Shown here one piece after another: positions 48,927 to 61,175 of a DNA stretch of 64,000 nt; the stretch's first letter is position 1; the number at the start of each line of letters is the position of its first letter. The stretch is from Jacaranda mimosifolia (Eukaryota; Streptophyta; Magnoliopsida; Lamiales; Bignoniaceae): NCBI GenBank assembly GCA_018894105.1, contig CM032122.1, positions 36,053,404 to 36,117,403 on the forward strand, read 5' to 3'. The notes under the pieces are model-generated. The model worked only from the letters and a program-made list of their open reading frames with translations. It searched no databases and was not told the DNA's origin. The translations under genes were made by a program, and so were the position numbers.

Positions 48927-49670
48927 ATGAACCCCACCGCATTATCAATATGCAGGAAGCTCCTCCAAACAGCACAACTACAAAATGTTTCAAAAAGTAG
49001 CCCTCTTTCGCCCACTGCCGTCGCCGACGACCTCAGTTTCCAGCCCATCAATGGCTCCTCATTCGCTGGTGTGAGAAGACCCTTCAACCCCAGCACACGC
49101 TTCGACTCCTCCGTGGCCTTAACAATTATCGTCGTACTCACAGCCCTGTTCTTCATGGGCTTCTTCTCCGTCTACATCCGCTGCTCCACCGCCGCCGAGG
49201 ACTCCTCCCCTCCGTCCGCCTCCCGCCGCCGTCATCCACCGCCCAACCACAAGGGTGGCCTCGACCCTTCCGCCGTGAAGTCGCTGCCACTCGTGGAGTA
49301 CGGTAAGGCCGCGAGGCACCCGATGATTGACGACTGCCCGATCTGCTTGAGCGAGCTGCAAGGGAGAGAGACGGTAAAGCTAATCCCCTACTGCGGTCAC
49401 GTGTTCCACCCGAGGTGTATTGATTCATGGCTGTCATCACACGTGACCTGCCCGCTGTGCCGGTCTGCCCAGTTGTTCAAGAGAGTTGATGACGTGGGTT
49501 TGGATGTGAAGCAGCAGAAGAATGAGTTTGCTACGAGCGAAATTGGGGAGAGATCGACGGTGGAGAATAGAGACACGTGGAAGGACGAGGGTTCAGCTGA
49601 AGTGAGGAGGACATGTAGTTGCTCTAACTTGGCTGATCGGGCGGTGCTGCAGAGAAGCACGAGTTTCTGA
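48927..49670 (+). CDS. ATL57: ATL-family RING-H2 E3 ubiquitin ligase (ATL57-like)
   Basis: ATL proteins are membrane-anchored E3 ligases that pass ubiquitin from E2 enzymes to targets. Counting from the in-frame ATG at 48903, a hydrophobic helix lies at residues 71-92 (VALTIIVVLTALFFMGFFSV). The GLD motif is at 119-121 (GGLDPSAVKSLPL). A perfect RING-H2 domain has C145, C148, C164, H166, H169, C172, C183 and C186, with ATL spacing C-x2-C-x15-C-x-H-x2-H-x2-C-x10-C-x2-C and the conserved Pro and Trp (CPIC, DSWL, CPLC). The C-terminus is hydrophilic and ends in STSF. The gene is intronless, as most ATLs are. The ATG at 48927 (MNPTALSICRKLLQ) is preferred because related proteins start with a short peptide before a basic RKL motif. 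The ATG at 48903 would add eight residues. ATL57 is suggested partly by the neighbours. Confidence 0.92.
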   Translation: MNPTALSICRKLLQTAQLQNVSKSSPLSPTAVADDLSFQPINGSSFAGVRRPFNPSTRFDSSVALTIIVVLTALFFMGFFSVYIRCSTAAEDSSPPSASRRRHPPPNHKGGLDPSAVKSLPLVEYGKAARHPMIDDCPICLSELQGRETVKLIPYCGHVFHPRCIDSWLSSHVTCPLCRSAQLFKRVDDVGLDVKQQKNEFATSEIGERSTVENRDTWKDEGSAEVRRTCSCSNLADRAVLQRSTSF

Positions 49671-49745
49671 AAGTGTAGCTTATTGCTTTTCTTTTTTTAT
49701 TTATATTCTTTTTTGAGGGTATTTGTTTCTATTGTACAGGGGATT

Positions 49746-49769
49746 TTTTTTTTTTTTTTTTTTTTTTTT
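49746..49769 (+). repeat. Poly-T tract in the ATL-like gene's 3' flank
   Basis: An uninterrupted run of T begins about 75 bp after the ATL stop codon and directly precedes the hAT-like element. Length is likely variable and prone to sequencing error. Confidence 0.9.
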
Positions 49770-49786
49770 AAGGTTTTGGTATTTAT

Positions 49787-51214
49787 TAATAGTGGCAAAT
49801 AGGTGAGTTGGGTTGATTATGAATTGGGTCTTTATAGGTTAGGTTCAAAATGAATTTATATTTATAAATTAAAAATGAGTTGGGTTGAAAATGGATTAGG
49901 TCTGATTTGAGTAGGTTCAATACAAAAAAGAAAAAAATGTAAACTTTTTGCTAAAACTTTATTATATTAGTTTATTAAATTATAATTTTATTTTTTTTAT
50001 TTGATATATGTTAATGAATTATTATTAAAAATTTATTAATCACATAAATCAAATCAAATTATGTAAACATATAATTTACTTATTATTTTATAATATTTAT
50101 ATTTTTTTCTTTTAATACAAAATAACAATCTTGCTCAATGAATAAAACATAATTATATAAAATATTTTAAACTTTTAGTACAAAATGTTTACATTGTACC
50201 CAACAAAATATTTACTATATTAGTCATATTTGTTTTTTGTTTTTTATATTTAGTCAATATTTGAAAAGATATTATTTAATTTATTTTTAATTTTTTCAAT
50301 CTAGTTTATTATCGTTTATCACAATAATCAAATTCAAATTCGATTGAACATAAAAGTATTACTATCATTTTAAAACAATTAAAATATGAATATATCTTCA
50401 AAAATATGTCTTTTCAAGAATAAAAAATATAAATAATTTAAATTTAAATTCTTATATCTACCTAAATTATTATTTTTAAATAAAATACTCAAAAAATATT
50501 GAAATATAATTAATTTTTTTATTTTTGAAAATATTATAACTAAAAATAAAAATAAAGTCAGGGCCTTTTCGTCATGTGGAGGGAAAGGAAATGAAATGAA
50601 ATGGATGGCTGCAATCTGTTATCTCATATGCTACCACTACACAATAAATTTGTTGTATTTACATATTAATAGTTTGGTAGTTTGTAAAAATTATAAAAAG
50701 AAAAAAAAATTATTTATTTTCATATTGTAAAGTTGAAAAAAATATGGGGGCTATAAAATTAATTGGCTAAAACATTTTATAAAAAATTGGAGTTTATAAA
50801 CCAAATAATGATATAATCATTTTAGATCATAATCTCAAATAAAACGTTACTTGATTAATTCATTCGAATTAAGTTAATAAATTAATATTTTAAAATTAAA
50901 TGAGGTGGAGAAATGGTAAATGATTAATCGGTGATATATAATTTATTTAATTTTCAATTCATTATTTTTTTTTTCATTTTTTAAGTGTTATAGAAATAAA
51001 ATAAAGTGGCGTATGATCTTAAGAAAATAAGAAAATGGAAGGATAATTTTGGGGCTAAACTTGGGTTAAATTATTTAGAAACCACACTCAATCTATTTTC
51101 AACCCATTTAAATTCAAAACCCATTAAAACTCAATCCATATTCAACCCACTAAAATCCAACCCAATCCAAAAGTAAATTGGGTTGGAATAATTTGCCTCC
51201 CTCCCTCCCCACAA
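49787..51214. mobile_element. hAT-like non-autonomous element with 8-bp duplication
   Basis: GTATTTAT occurs at 49779-49786 and 51215-51222. Inside it, the left end has AGTGGCAAATAGG followed by GGGTTG blocks, and the reverse complement of the right end has GGAGGCAAATTATTCC followed by GGGTTG/GGGTTGAA blocks. The outer termini (TAATAGTGG and TTGTGGGG) match less well than in the other hAT MITEs here. The 1.4-kb interior is AT-rich and non-coding. Confidence 0.6.
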
Positions 51215-51222
51215 GTATTTAT

Positions 51223-53022
51223 CCACCTTGCAAGTTGCGGCGTATATGTAATTGTTGGACCACATGTATTGTCACTATAGTATAAAAGAATCAAATCGAA
51301 CTCGAATCTAATAGATCAAAGTCCAAGCTCGTCTATTAATTTTGAACTCGAACTTGGGTCTCAACTTAAATAGCTAAGGGCAAACTCAATTAGTTAGAAT
51401 ATACGAAGGGTGAGTTGAGCTTCATTGGCTCGAAAGACTCGTCATAGAAAAGTAAAAAAAAAATTAATTTGTATAAACTCGAATTAACTCAAATTTATTT
51501 AAGTTCAAAATAAAATTTATAATTAATTTTTTTAAAATAATTTTATTATTTTCCTACAAATAAAAAATGAATTATTATTATTATTATATGGGATAGGCTA
51601 TAACTATTAACTACATACTCTATATATATAAAACAAATTTGTTTAGGTTCGAATTTTTTTTGAGCCAAATATTATTGAATTCAATTTGTTGGAGAGACAA
51701 ATTTGGATTTGACTCAACTTGTTTTGATTCAACTTAGACTTGATAAGATTAAATCAAGCACGAATCATCTCATCTCATTTCTACCTTTAATCACGTGGAA
51801 TGTAAGTATCTTGTGTTATTTCATTTTGCACATCCAATTATAATAAGACATTGATAGCATGCCAAATTGGAAATTATCGGAAATACGCCAGTTGGTGGAG
51901 CTGTTTCTCAATCTTTTTTCCCTTATACTGACTAAAAATTTATTAAATATTAAAATTTTCAACCTCACATTTATATATTAAAATCGACTGGAGATTTATA
52001 TATTAAATTCTACCATAGCAATCTCCAGACGAGGATGGATATCATACTGGGGATTGAACATGGAGTTCTGCCATCTTTATTCACAAAGTCATCATATGAT
52101 GTAATAAAAGCAAAGTCATATTTTTATATGTATCCTCCAAATATCTGCAAGAATGAAGCATAATCGGGTCAATAAACCATAAGTTTACCGGGTCAAAACT
52201 ATAAAACAAACACATCCCAAAATTTCAAGAAACGTATTTACAATTTACGTGCATGTCTTAGTTGAAGTAGGAAAAGAAATAGAAGATGAGGTTGGGCCAG
52301 GTCAGTTGGGAGGGAGCAGTACAGTAAGGAATGGTATGAACTTATCAAATTTACTGTCCAAGGAGAAATGATCGAATTCTCAGGCTTTTTTGAAACAGCA
52401 TGAGATGTTTGAAAAATAACAGAGTCGTCCATTTGTTTCTTATCATACTTTCGCTCATTTCTTATCATACTTTTTTACTAAATAAGTAAAAAAGTGGCAA
52501 ACCTCATCACCTGACTAAACGAACTATAACTTATATAAAACGAATAATTCCATATGTATAGCATTTGAAATAATCTACTATCATAATCTGTACAATGCCG
52601 ATCAGATCGTGTTCATCTCTCCATGAGTTCCAAGCCTTTTCTATTTCTGCTTATATTTCAAGAATCTTTTATTCGCAATATAAAAAGCCATCACTGATAG
52701 CCAATGACTTTGGGATCAGCTACATCACTAATCTGGTTAATAAGCAGCGGCTGCAATACTTTCAGATATTGTGCCAAAAAGATCTGCCTGCAAATAATTA
52801 AGATAAATCAGAGATGCCCCCATCCGCAAAAGAAACATATTCAATTTTTATGACAGATAGAAGACAATGCATTAGTAAAACATAGAATAAAGAAAATACT
52901 GTGGTGAATGAATGTAAGAATACATATAGAGAGATGGATGTTACTTACCTAGTGAAACTCAGGAAACAATTTGCATGGTTCGCCCCTTTGCATTTTTGAT
53001 TATGTGGTGTGTTTCCTTTCTA
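51223..53022. other. Intergenic DNA between two convergent genes; old repeat remnants
   Basis: 51280-51790 contains AAATCGAACTCGAA, CAAGCTCG and, near its right end, CATCTCATCTCATTTCTACC. This composition resembles the GAGCTCG-rich hAT MITE family at 11990, but no duplication was found. 52230-53022 should hold the 3' UTR of the RING gene. No further gene was found. Confidence 0.4.
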
Positions 53023-56000
53023 TTACTGAACGAAATAAGCTCGGACCACCTCAACTACAGGGGCTTGACACATTGGACACTTGCCCTTACACTGAACCAG
53101 ATTCTCGGCGCACTTTGAGCAGGCGCACATGTGCCCACATCTGTATGAATAAGAAAGAGATGGTCTCAGTATCCATGCACTCCCATGTAATGATGTTCGA
53201 ATTTTTGTAACTTATTACTGCAGCAGTGAGGCATATTTGTGTTATTTTGCAATGGCAAATGATATAAGCACAGATTGGTCCTTACCGGTACAGCAAGGTA
53301 TCAATTTTACTTTCCCGACATAGGCAGCAAACTCCTTTCCTTACGTGATCCCACTTGGATTCATCATGAAGCCAATTGTCCTTAGATTCATCTGCATCCG
53401 GTAGTAGGATTGAGAATGGTCAATTTATAGTCATGCCAAGAAAGCTGAGAGAGTTGGGAGTGCCATATAACACTTCCTTCTCTCCATCAAGAAAATTGAA
53501 AATGAGAGGCTTCATAAAGAAAACAAAATATCTGATATAAAAGTGGACTGATAGTGACTTCCAGAAATATATCGCAGTTGGAAGCTCACCTCTTTGAAAA
53601 ATTGGCCGATTTAAGGCAGCAGAAACCTCTTGCCGCACTGAACGCTGCAATTCTATTTGCATGTCCATGCATGCTTCCAGCATACTTTGCATATTATTCA
53701 TCCTCTGTTGAAGCCTAACCATGTCAATCCTCAACTCATTGATGATCTCCCACTCCTGGTCAGAAAGATATGTTGATAAGTCGGAAATAACGATGACAAC
53801 TTGCTTTAGTTAATTGAACGAGACAAAGATGTAATAGCTAACTAAAATTTTATAAGAACATAAGATGCAAAAGAAGTTTTGGGCCATAACTACTGAAGCA
53901 CGACCAACAACATACCAAAATAAAAGAACAATCTGCATAAAGCCTTCTGATATATCCCTCATTTTTGAAAGAAGAAAATTTCAACTTGGTGTCATAACTG
54001 AGTTGATGAATCAATACCCAAAAAATTTGCCATATATCTCAAAATTTAAGGTTGAATAATGGATAATGGATGGTTCTTTGGCTGATATATTTATTTGACA
54101 CTATCTAGCCTTCTTGAATATACTGATCTTACTTAAAGTTTGATCGCTAACAACATATAAGAAATAAGTTGAATCAAAGGATGCACAAGCTTACTGTTCC
54201 CAACTGCTGATTTGAGTTGTGGTGGTACCAATGTTCACCCTGCAACTCCTCATCATCCCAAAGTGGCTGGGAAGCAGAAACAAAGTTTGAAGAGGGAGCA
54301 AATGGATTTCTTTCAGTGCCATCGGGTAGAGCCAAAGTTTGATCACCATTTAGATGTTCCTGGTCTTGCTCAGTTAAGGCAGGAGACGAAGATGTATTAT
54401 CCAGTTCCCAATCACCAGAAATATGACCTAGCCTTTCCACATGGGACTGCAGCACCTGATCAAGACTCTCACGGAAACCACTACGAAGAAGACTAGAGAC
54501 ACGCCTCCTGCAGCAGAAAAGATAAGTTCAAAAATAGTTTACGCAAAAGTAGTCTATCTAGTGCATGATATAATTTGATTCAAAAGTAATAGATGGCATA
54601 CCGGCTGAAAAGCTCCCTAAGTTCCATAGTGTGAACATTATCATCATCAGGGAAATAAAATGTATCAACTCTTCCAAGAGATGTGCCGACCTCTTGAGAA
54701 GGCATATGTAGCCAACTGTCAATGACCTCTTGCAAATCGTGGATTGGCCAGTCTTCGTGTAACTCTTGCATCTGATCTTGCTCTTGAACATTGTTATCGG
54801 ATGTGTCTGGAAACCACTGATTAGCAGAGGTTTCCTGCCAACTTCTGGCCGTGTCTTCTCTGCTGCCATCAGCCCATTCAGTAAATGCAACAGTACTTTG
54901 CTGTTGCCAGGCACCGTCTTCAATCCCGATTACTGACTCTTGGAACTCTTCCACTTGAGCTGAAGCACCTTGAGAATAATATTCTTCATTTGTATTTCCT
55001 TCCAAGTCAGTAGTATGACCATCTACTTCATCAACATTACTTGCACCCCTTCTGGGTTCGTAATTTTCACTATAAACCTCAAGGGTTCTGCTGTAGTTAC
55101 TATCCTCAGAACCTGACAATGATTCATTGGCAATAGTGGCATTGATCTGTTCACCATGTCTACTACCAGAAAACCCAAAATCAGTTAATACTTCTAGCTG
55201 CCTTGCTTCAGTGTCCGAAGGTGGATCCGCTCTACTACTAGCACTTCCAACACCAAGTGACACTTGTTGCTCACTTTCCTCATTGCCTGCTGCAGTTACT
55301 CGTACATTGAGCGCATCTAGACTCCTGTTTCCACCAGCAGCATTTTCCGAGTCTGATGCTGTATGAATTCCAGCAAGTTCCCTTTCCCTGCATGCAGACT
55401 CAGATTCACCATTATTTTCATCACTAACAGAGGAATCAGACTCAGCACTGTTCATTGAAAAGGAAGCGGAATTGTCCAATTTGGAAAGGAATCCTTCCCT
55501 GTAACCCATATTGTGATGACATTAGTTTATTAAAAAGAATGAGGTTAAGAAAAAGGAGTAGCAAAATATGATCCACAGAAACTTATTACTCAAGAGCTCA
55601 AGTTCAAATTAAGTCAAAATGAAGCTGCTAGTAATCAGAGACGAGAAATGAGTATAATTTTACCCAAATACTAGAAATGCATCATAAAGCACCTATGATT
55701 TGAGTATAAATAATAATTTTGAAATAGGCACTGAAATTTAGTTAGTTGGCATCTTCCAACGAGGAAATTCCCTAACAGTCTCAAAAATTATTTTGAAAAA
55801 CCAGATAAATAAAAATTAGTGGTCTGCTCCAAGCCAAAAGAATACAGTTTATTCAAAAGATTTGAACAACTTGGCAGCAATGGCAGAAATGATTGGAGCA
55901 CCAATTAACTCCACCCAAGCCACCCCCAGGTGTAAAAAAGAAAATAAAGGAGAAGACAAAAAAAAAAAAAAATGCAATGAAAATTCAATTGCAAATTCTA

Positions 56001-57595
56001 GTCCACTAGGTTATAAATATATATCCTCCATTGATATTTCATCTTAGCTTAATAATCTTAATTTCTTACATTCAATCACGCAAACATGCACAATTATAAC
56101 AAAGCAAATAGAGAATACAAATAATTACAACCTTAAAATGGTTACCATTGCCTTCTATAAACCAATGAAAGGAGCACAAATTATGAAAACCACTAAGCAA
56201 CAAAATGCTAAGCAGCTCAACAAAAGGAAGACAAATTTTGGTAAAGACTGTTGGGGCCTCAAAATCTGAAAGATATTGCTCAAAAATTACCTGAGGTCGG
56301 AAACTGTATGTCTTTGCCTCAGCAAACCCAGTTCAGTGGCAGCCACTGAAGATGGTCTCTCGTCCAAAACCAATCTTTCATTTCGTAGGAACCTACCTCT
56401 AAGGAGCGCCTGCAAAGTGATTTAAGATTAGTCAAGGTGAAACATTATTCTTGTTTATGAACTCAAAATCACATAAATCCAAACAGTTCTATGTTATAAA
56501 CAGATACAGGATAATTATAAACCCAGCATCTGAAATTAGAGTTACCTTGTGCAGATAAAAACTACACGCTCAGTCTTGGCCACTGGCCATCAAACGTATT
56601 TATTTAGAGAGATTTTTCTCAGTTGGTTTCTCAAATATTATATAAAGTCTGCTTCGTCTAAATCCATCTTTGCAACATTAACGCTCTATATGTAACGTAA
56701 GATGATGTGAGGAAATTAGGAAGAAATGTGTCCCTAAGAAGTCAAATAATTGAATTGAACACTGACAATGGCAATAATAGTACAAAAAGGAGCTAAACAA
56801 ATATATTTGATGCTAAAATATAACCTGAATGCGATTGCGATGAGCAAAATTTGACACTGGCTTCTGCTCCAACAAACCAGTAAGTTCCCTTTTTCTTTCA
56901 CTCTGAGCCCTCAAAAGAAGATCAAGAAGAGTCTGTCTACCACATAATCTTCGAATGGGCTTTCTTGCACCAATTTCAGGATGAGTGATTCCTAAACCAT
57001 CACGCACCTGCTCAATTTGAGAACCAACTTCAGCAACTCCATCTCTAACTGATGCACAATTGTTTCTCTGCTGGGTAGTCATATGTACCCATTCTCTGAT
57101 AATTCTCACCCTTTCACGCTCATTCTCACCAAGCCATTGTCCCGACCGATTGTTTAGACAGAATCCATAAGATGAATGACCCTTGGAACAACTATTCATC
57201 CATTCTTGGGAAATTTGCCTCACTCTTTCCCGTTCAATCTCTCCCAAGTCACTAGATTGTTCCGATATAACACTGTTGTTATCTTCATGCTCTATCTCTG
57301 AACCAGTGAAGCCTTGATTCTCAAATTCATTAGAATCTTGTGTAATATCATCACCATTATCACTCCCTTGTCCAACAGACGTGCAAGTACTTAAGCACTC
57401 AGAATCCGATCCATTTCTCTGTTGCCTTGACCTATAAGACTGGCTCACCATATGTTCGGCCTCAAGCTCACGCCACATTTGCAAGATAGTGGATGCCCTT
57501 CTGCTAGGCGTGCCACTCTCATCACCCCAGTGCCTTGACTCACCAAAGAAGGATTGACCAAAAGCCGATACATTGTGCATACCAGCAACGGCCAT
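53023..57595 (-). CDS. Large RING-finger protein (putative E3 ubiquitin ligase), 8 exons
   Basis: Eight exons join in frame: 56825-57595, 56291-56409, 54602-55498, 54195-54507, 53590-53755, 53286-53391 and 53023-53140 carry the coding sequence found, with GT-AG borders throughout. That is seven coding exons; an eighth, non-coding leader exon is probable (separate entry). They give 829 residues. The N-terminus starts [20 protein letters not shown] and contains [15 protein letters not shown] and two [19 protein letters not shown] repeats. The middle is long, acidic and Ser/Glu-rich. [20 protein letters not shown] and a likely coiled coil ([23 protein letters not shown]) follow. The extreme C-terminus is a C3HC4 RING: CCLC, then [10 protein letters not shown], then CPMC. 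These blocks match a plant family of RING/U-box proteins that I recall as At2g27950 and At5g04460. Ubiquitin ligase activity is inferred from the RING, and targets are unknown. The start is the first ATG, with stops just upstream. Confidence 0.9.
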
Positions 57596-58470
57596 TTTTC
57601 AAAATTTAAATCCGAGTAAAAGTGAATCACAACTGTGATGGTTGTCTGCTAGGTCCAGCAGACAATACAAGTGTATCTAATTATCCCAAAAATGACCACT
57701 GTTTGCAGAAAATCATATCAAATCATTGTAAACATGAATCATCATTAGCCATACCGCTGCTGCTCCAAAGCCAGTATACACATCAATCAATACCTGCAAA
57801 AGATCTTGAAAAGTCTATAATGTTAGTGTTTATATTCAAATATAAACAGACAATTCAAGTTAGATTTTAGGAAGTTTATCCACCCCTTCCAAAAAGAAAA
57901 TTTAAAGACGCTTACAAAACTAAACAATTAAATAAGAAAAAGAAAGAAAAGGTGGTGACTTGCAGATCCATCTTGTCCCTGACAAATGACAACTGACCGA
58001 AAGGAAAAAGACAAGGAAAAGCAACTGTCCCAACAACATTTTAATTGCTAACACTTCAAAACTTAAAACCAAGAAACAAATCCAACTGCGTTTAAGGAAA
58101 ACTGAAAAAGATTAGTTCACTTTTCAAACCAAAATATTCTTTGCTCCATAAAAACCCATATCAAAGTCAAACCAATAAAACGCATACAAGAAACTCAAAA
58201 AAATATCAATGCCCATAAAACTTAACAGAACTGGTACAAAATATCATTGATTCAGTGCTACCTAATGATCAAAAAAGAAAACAAAATACCATTTTTTTTC
58301 ACTAATATTTTCACAAAGAACCAGAAAGAACAAGAAAATAGTACCTTTCTGCAACGACTATGCAGCTCAATTCTTTACAAGAAATGTTCTTAATAGTATG
58401 AGATTAATGGGCAGAAAGAGAATCAGTTGAAAGAGAAAAATACAAGAGAGAGAGAGAGAAAGAGAAGAAG
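57596..58470 (-). promoter_or_regulatory. Probable 5' leader of the RING gene with introns and a CT-rich tract
   Basis: On the minus strand a leader exon may end at 58345 (AAG|GTAC). An internal exon at about 57755-57793 has an acceptor TTTGCAG and a donor GCG|GTATG. A CTAGCAG acceptor lies near 57652 before the coding exon. A (CT)n stretch at 58446-58464, read on the minus strand, is typical of plant 5' leaders. The exon structure is inference from splice-like sites only. Confidence 0.4.
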
Positions 58471-58559
58471 ATGTGGGATTTAAGAATAATAAATAGTAAC
58501 AGCGAAAAACCAAGAAGAGAAAAAGAGGGAACACGACCGCCGCGCTATTTAATTTATTG

Positions 58560-59247
58560 CACACATTTCACTTCGGAAATTTTGCCGTAACTCTAACGTC
58601 TATATTTTCTCGTGCCCGTGAAAAATGATCTTTTTGACTAAGAATTAGTGAGCGCCGCGTGTGGACAGTCTTTGTTCTTTATGTAAAATTACATAAGTAA
58701 CCCCCAAATTCTCGAATGTAACGGTAATGGAATTGTGGTAGGTTTCTTCAGCTAACGTGGAGTGTGGACCCAAGCCTTAAATTTTTCTTTTTGGCATTAA
58801 TTAATGGATTGTTAGATTGGAAGACAAATATGTGGGGCGTTTGGACACTTGGTCGTGACTGTCCTCGTCATATTGAAAATTCTGGTTCTCTACTTGTCAT
58901 GGGGTCATGATTTTGTTAATTGATATATTACTTTTTTATAATATGAGTTAGTTTAGTATTTATGGCAATATTTTGATATTAAATTAAAATTATTACATAA
59001 GTTTAATGTTCTTGCGAATTCTTACTTCAAATAGCAAATACAATAAGTTCCTCCTTTTAAACACAAACAGAAAAGGTTTAAACTCCTTTCTCTCATATGA
59101 TTTTTCATAAGTATAAGATGAATAAAGAGTGTGGCATTTATAAAAAATAGAAAGAAAAAAAAAAAACAATTTTTGTAATAGGGTATATGGTCTTAAGGTG
59201 ATTTTTCATAGGCTTTTGTAGTCCATCTATTGATTGTGTCCAATTAG
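58560..59247. other. Intergenic DNA upstream of the RING gene; no gene seen
   Basis: The proximal part is moderately GC-rich (58585-58680) and probably belongs to the RING promoter. The rest is AT-rich without recognisable features. Confidence 0.45.
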
Positions 59248-59611
59248 TAGTACAAGAAAAAGATAAATAAGTGACAATACAAAAATTATCACTAATTAAT
59301 AGATTATGTGACAAAATATTTAATTTTATCAGTTTAATGATTTTTACAAATTAAATACTGACAAAACAGTGTTAAAGTTCTCATCGTAGACAATTAGTGA
59401 AAACACCTATCGTGACAATGAAAATCTTGTCACAAATTATAGTAATAATTTTTGCCATTATTGAGTCATATTGTGACAAGATAACAATTTTTGTCACTTA
59501 AAAATCATCATTAATGACAAGATAAAAATTATTGCCACTCAATACATATTATTAATGACAATTTTTGCTTTGTCACTTATTTTGTTATTAATATTGTATT
59601 TTTTTGTAGTG
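59248..59611. mobile_element. CACTA-like MITE with subterminal GTGACA repeats
   Basis: The left end is TAGTACAAGAAAAAGATAAA and the reverse complement of the right end is CACTACAAAAAAATACAA. Both then reach AATAAGTGACAA. About ten GTGACAA or TTGTCAC blocks in both orientations fill the 364 bp. Short repeated subterminal motifs are typical of CACTA elements. The left end has lost the canonical CACTAC. There is no coding sequence. Confidence 0.65.
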
Positions 59612-59837
59612 AGTCTCATCGACTTTTATAATTATTGTGTTTTTTGACTTGATACATGCATATAGTACACCATATGCTAATTTAATATTAACAAGAAAAT
59701 TAGTGATCAAAATAATTTCACGCCTTTTCTTTGGCTGCTAATCTTTGCATTCTAATTTTATAAAGTTAATTATATTTGCATATTTAGTTGGACTTTTGTA
59801 ATTTCAGACAAATATATTAATTGTCAAAAATTGATAT

Positions 59838-61175
59838 ATTTAGATGGGGGTTTTTTATAAAAAAAATTACAAAAATACCGCTCTTTTGAGGGGTATTTCA
59901 AAATTATAGTAAGTTACATTAGGTGAGTGCAACTTTCAATAGTAACCAAATTTTGTCTCACAACCGCCGTTTTTGACAGGAATAAAAAATTATGGGTACT
60001 GTTGAAAGTTGCACTTGTGTATAAATTCTTTTAGGGCTTGTTCTCCTATATTTTGGGAAAATATTTTTCAACTCCCCAAAGAATTTCAAAATGCATGTAC
60101 ATTCCCAAATTTTTCTCCCAAAATACTATAATTTTTTACCCAAAAAATCCCCTCATAATTCATCCAAAAAAAACCTACACCATAAAAAGCACACCTATCC
60201 TCTTATTTTCTCACTCTATCTTTCACATCAACCATTCATTACTTCACTTACATATACACACATATATAAATACATGTATGAAACAATTAAAATTTTGCTA
60301 CTTAAAAAATTATAAAACTTATGTTTACCTAAAAATATTTAATGTATTAATTAGTTAAAAATATTAAATACCTTATTAATTTTTAAATAAAAAATTCTTT
60401 CAGAAGAAATGTTAGTTTAGTAGTAATAAAAACATTTACTTGTCAAGGATGCAACGGATTTTCTTTTCATTTCATATCTCTCAGGTTCACTCCCTTGGAG
60501 GAGACCAAATTAAGTCTTTAAAATTGAAATTTCAAAAATAAATAAATAAATAAAAAAAATCCCCCTCTTGCGACGAAAAAATCCATTGCATCCTTGACAA
60601 ATAAAGGTTTTTATTACTATTAAACTAACATTTCTTCTGAAAGAATTTTTTTAAATAATTTTTATTTAAAAATTAATAAGGTATTTAATATTTTTAACTA
60701 ATTAATACATTAAATATTTTTAGGTAAACATAAGTTTTATAATTTTTTAAGTAGCAAAATTTTAATTGTTTCATATATGTAAATATATATGTGTGTATAT
60801 ATAAGTGAAGTAATGAATGATTGATGTGAAAGATGGAGTGAGAAAATGAAAGGATATGTGTGCTTTTTATGGGTAAAAAATTGTAGTATTTTGAGAGAAA
60901 TATTGGAGAATGTGCATGCATTTTGAAATTTTTTTTGGGGGTTGAAAAATATTTTTCCAAAATATAGGAGAACAAGCCCTAAAAAATTTACATACAAAGA
61001 AAGAAAAAAATTTATTCCAGTCAAAAACGGCGGCTGTGAGACAAAATTTGGTTACTGTTGAAAGTTGCACTCACCGAGTGTAACTTACTATAATTTTAAA
61101 ATACCCCCTAAAAGGGCTGTATTTTTGTAAATTTTTTTTAACAATTCTTTTTTATAAAAAAAACCCTTATAAATT
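59838..61175. repeat. Long inverted repeat (~600-bp arms, ~115-bp spacer)
   Basis: The left arm (about 59838-60462) and right arm (about 60577-61175) are reverse complements over nearly their whole length. Shared landmarks, in mirrored order, are AATTATAGTAAGTTACA, GTGCAACTTTCAA, CAAATTTTGTCTCACA, GGGCTTGTTCTCCTATA, TTTCAAAATGCATG, AAAACTTATGTTTACC and CAAGGATGCAA. An inner segment of each arm (60033 and 60979) is related to the end of the Harbinger-like element at 10259-11594. The open frames in the arms mirror one another and do not look like genes. This is a foldback transposon or a recent inverted duplication of a transposon. Confidence 0.85.

Noticed and set aside
60038..61070. Frames of 67-106 codons on both strands as paired genes
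   Set aside because: The plus- and minus-strand peptides are mirror copies produced by the inverted repeat. Composition is low-complexity.
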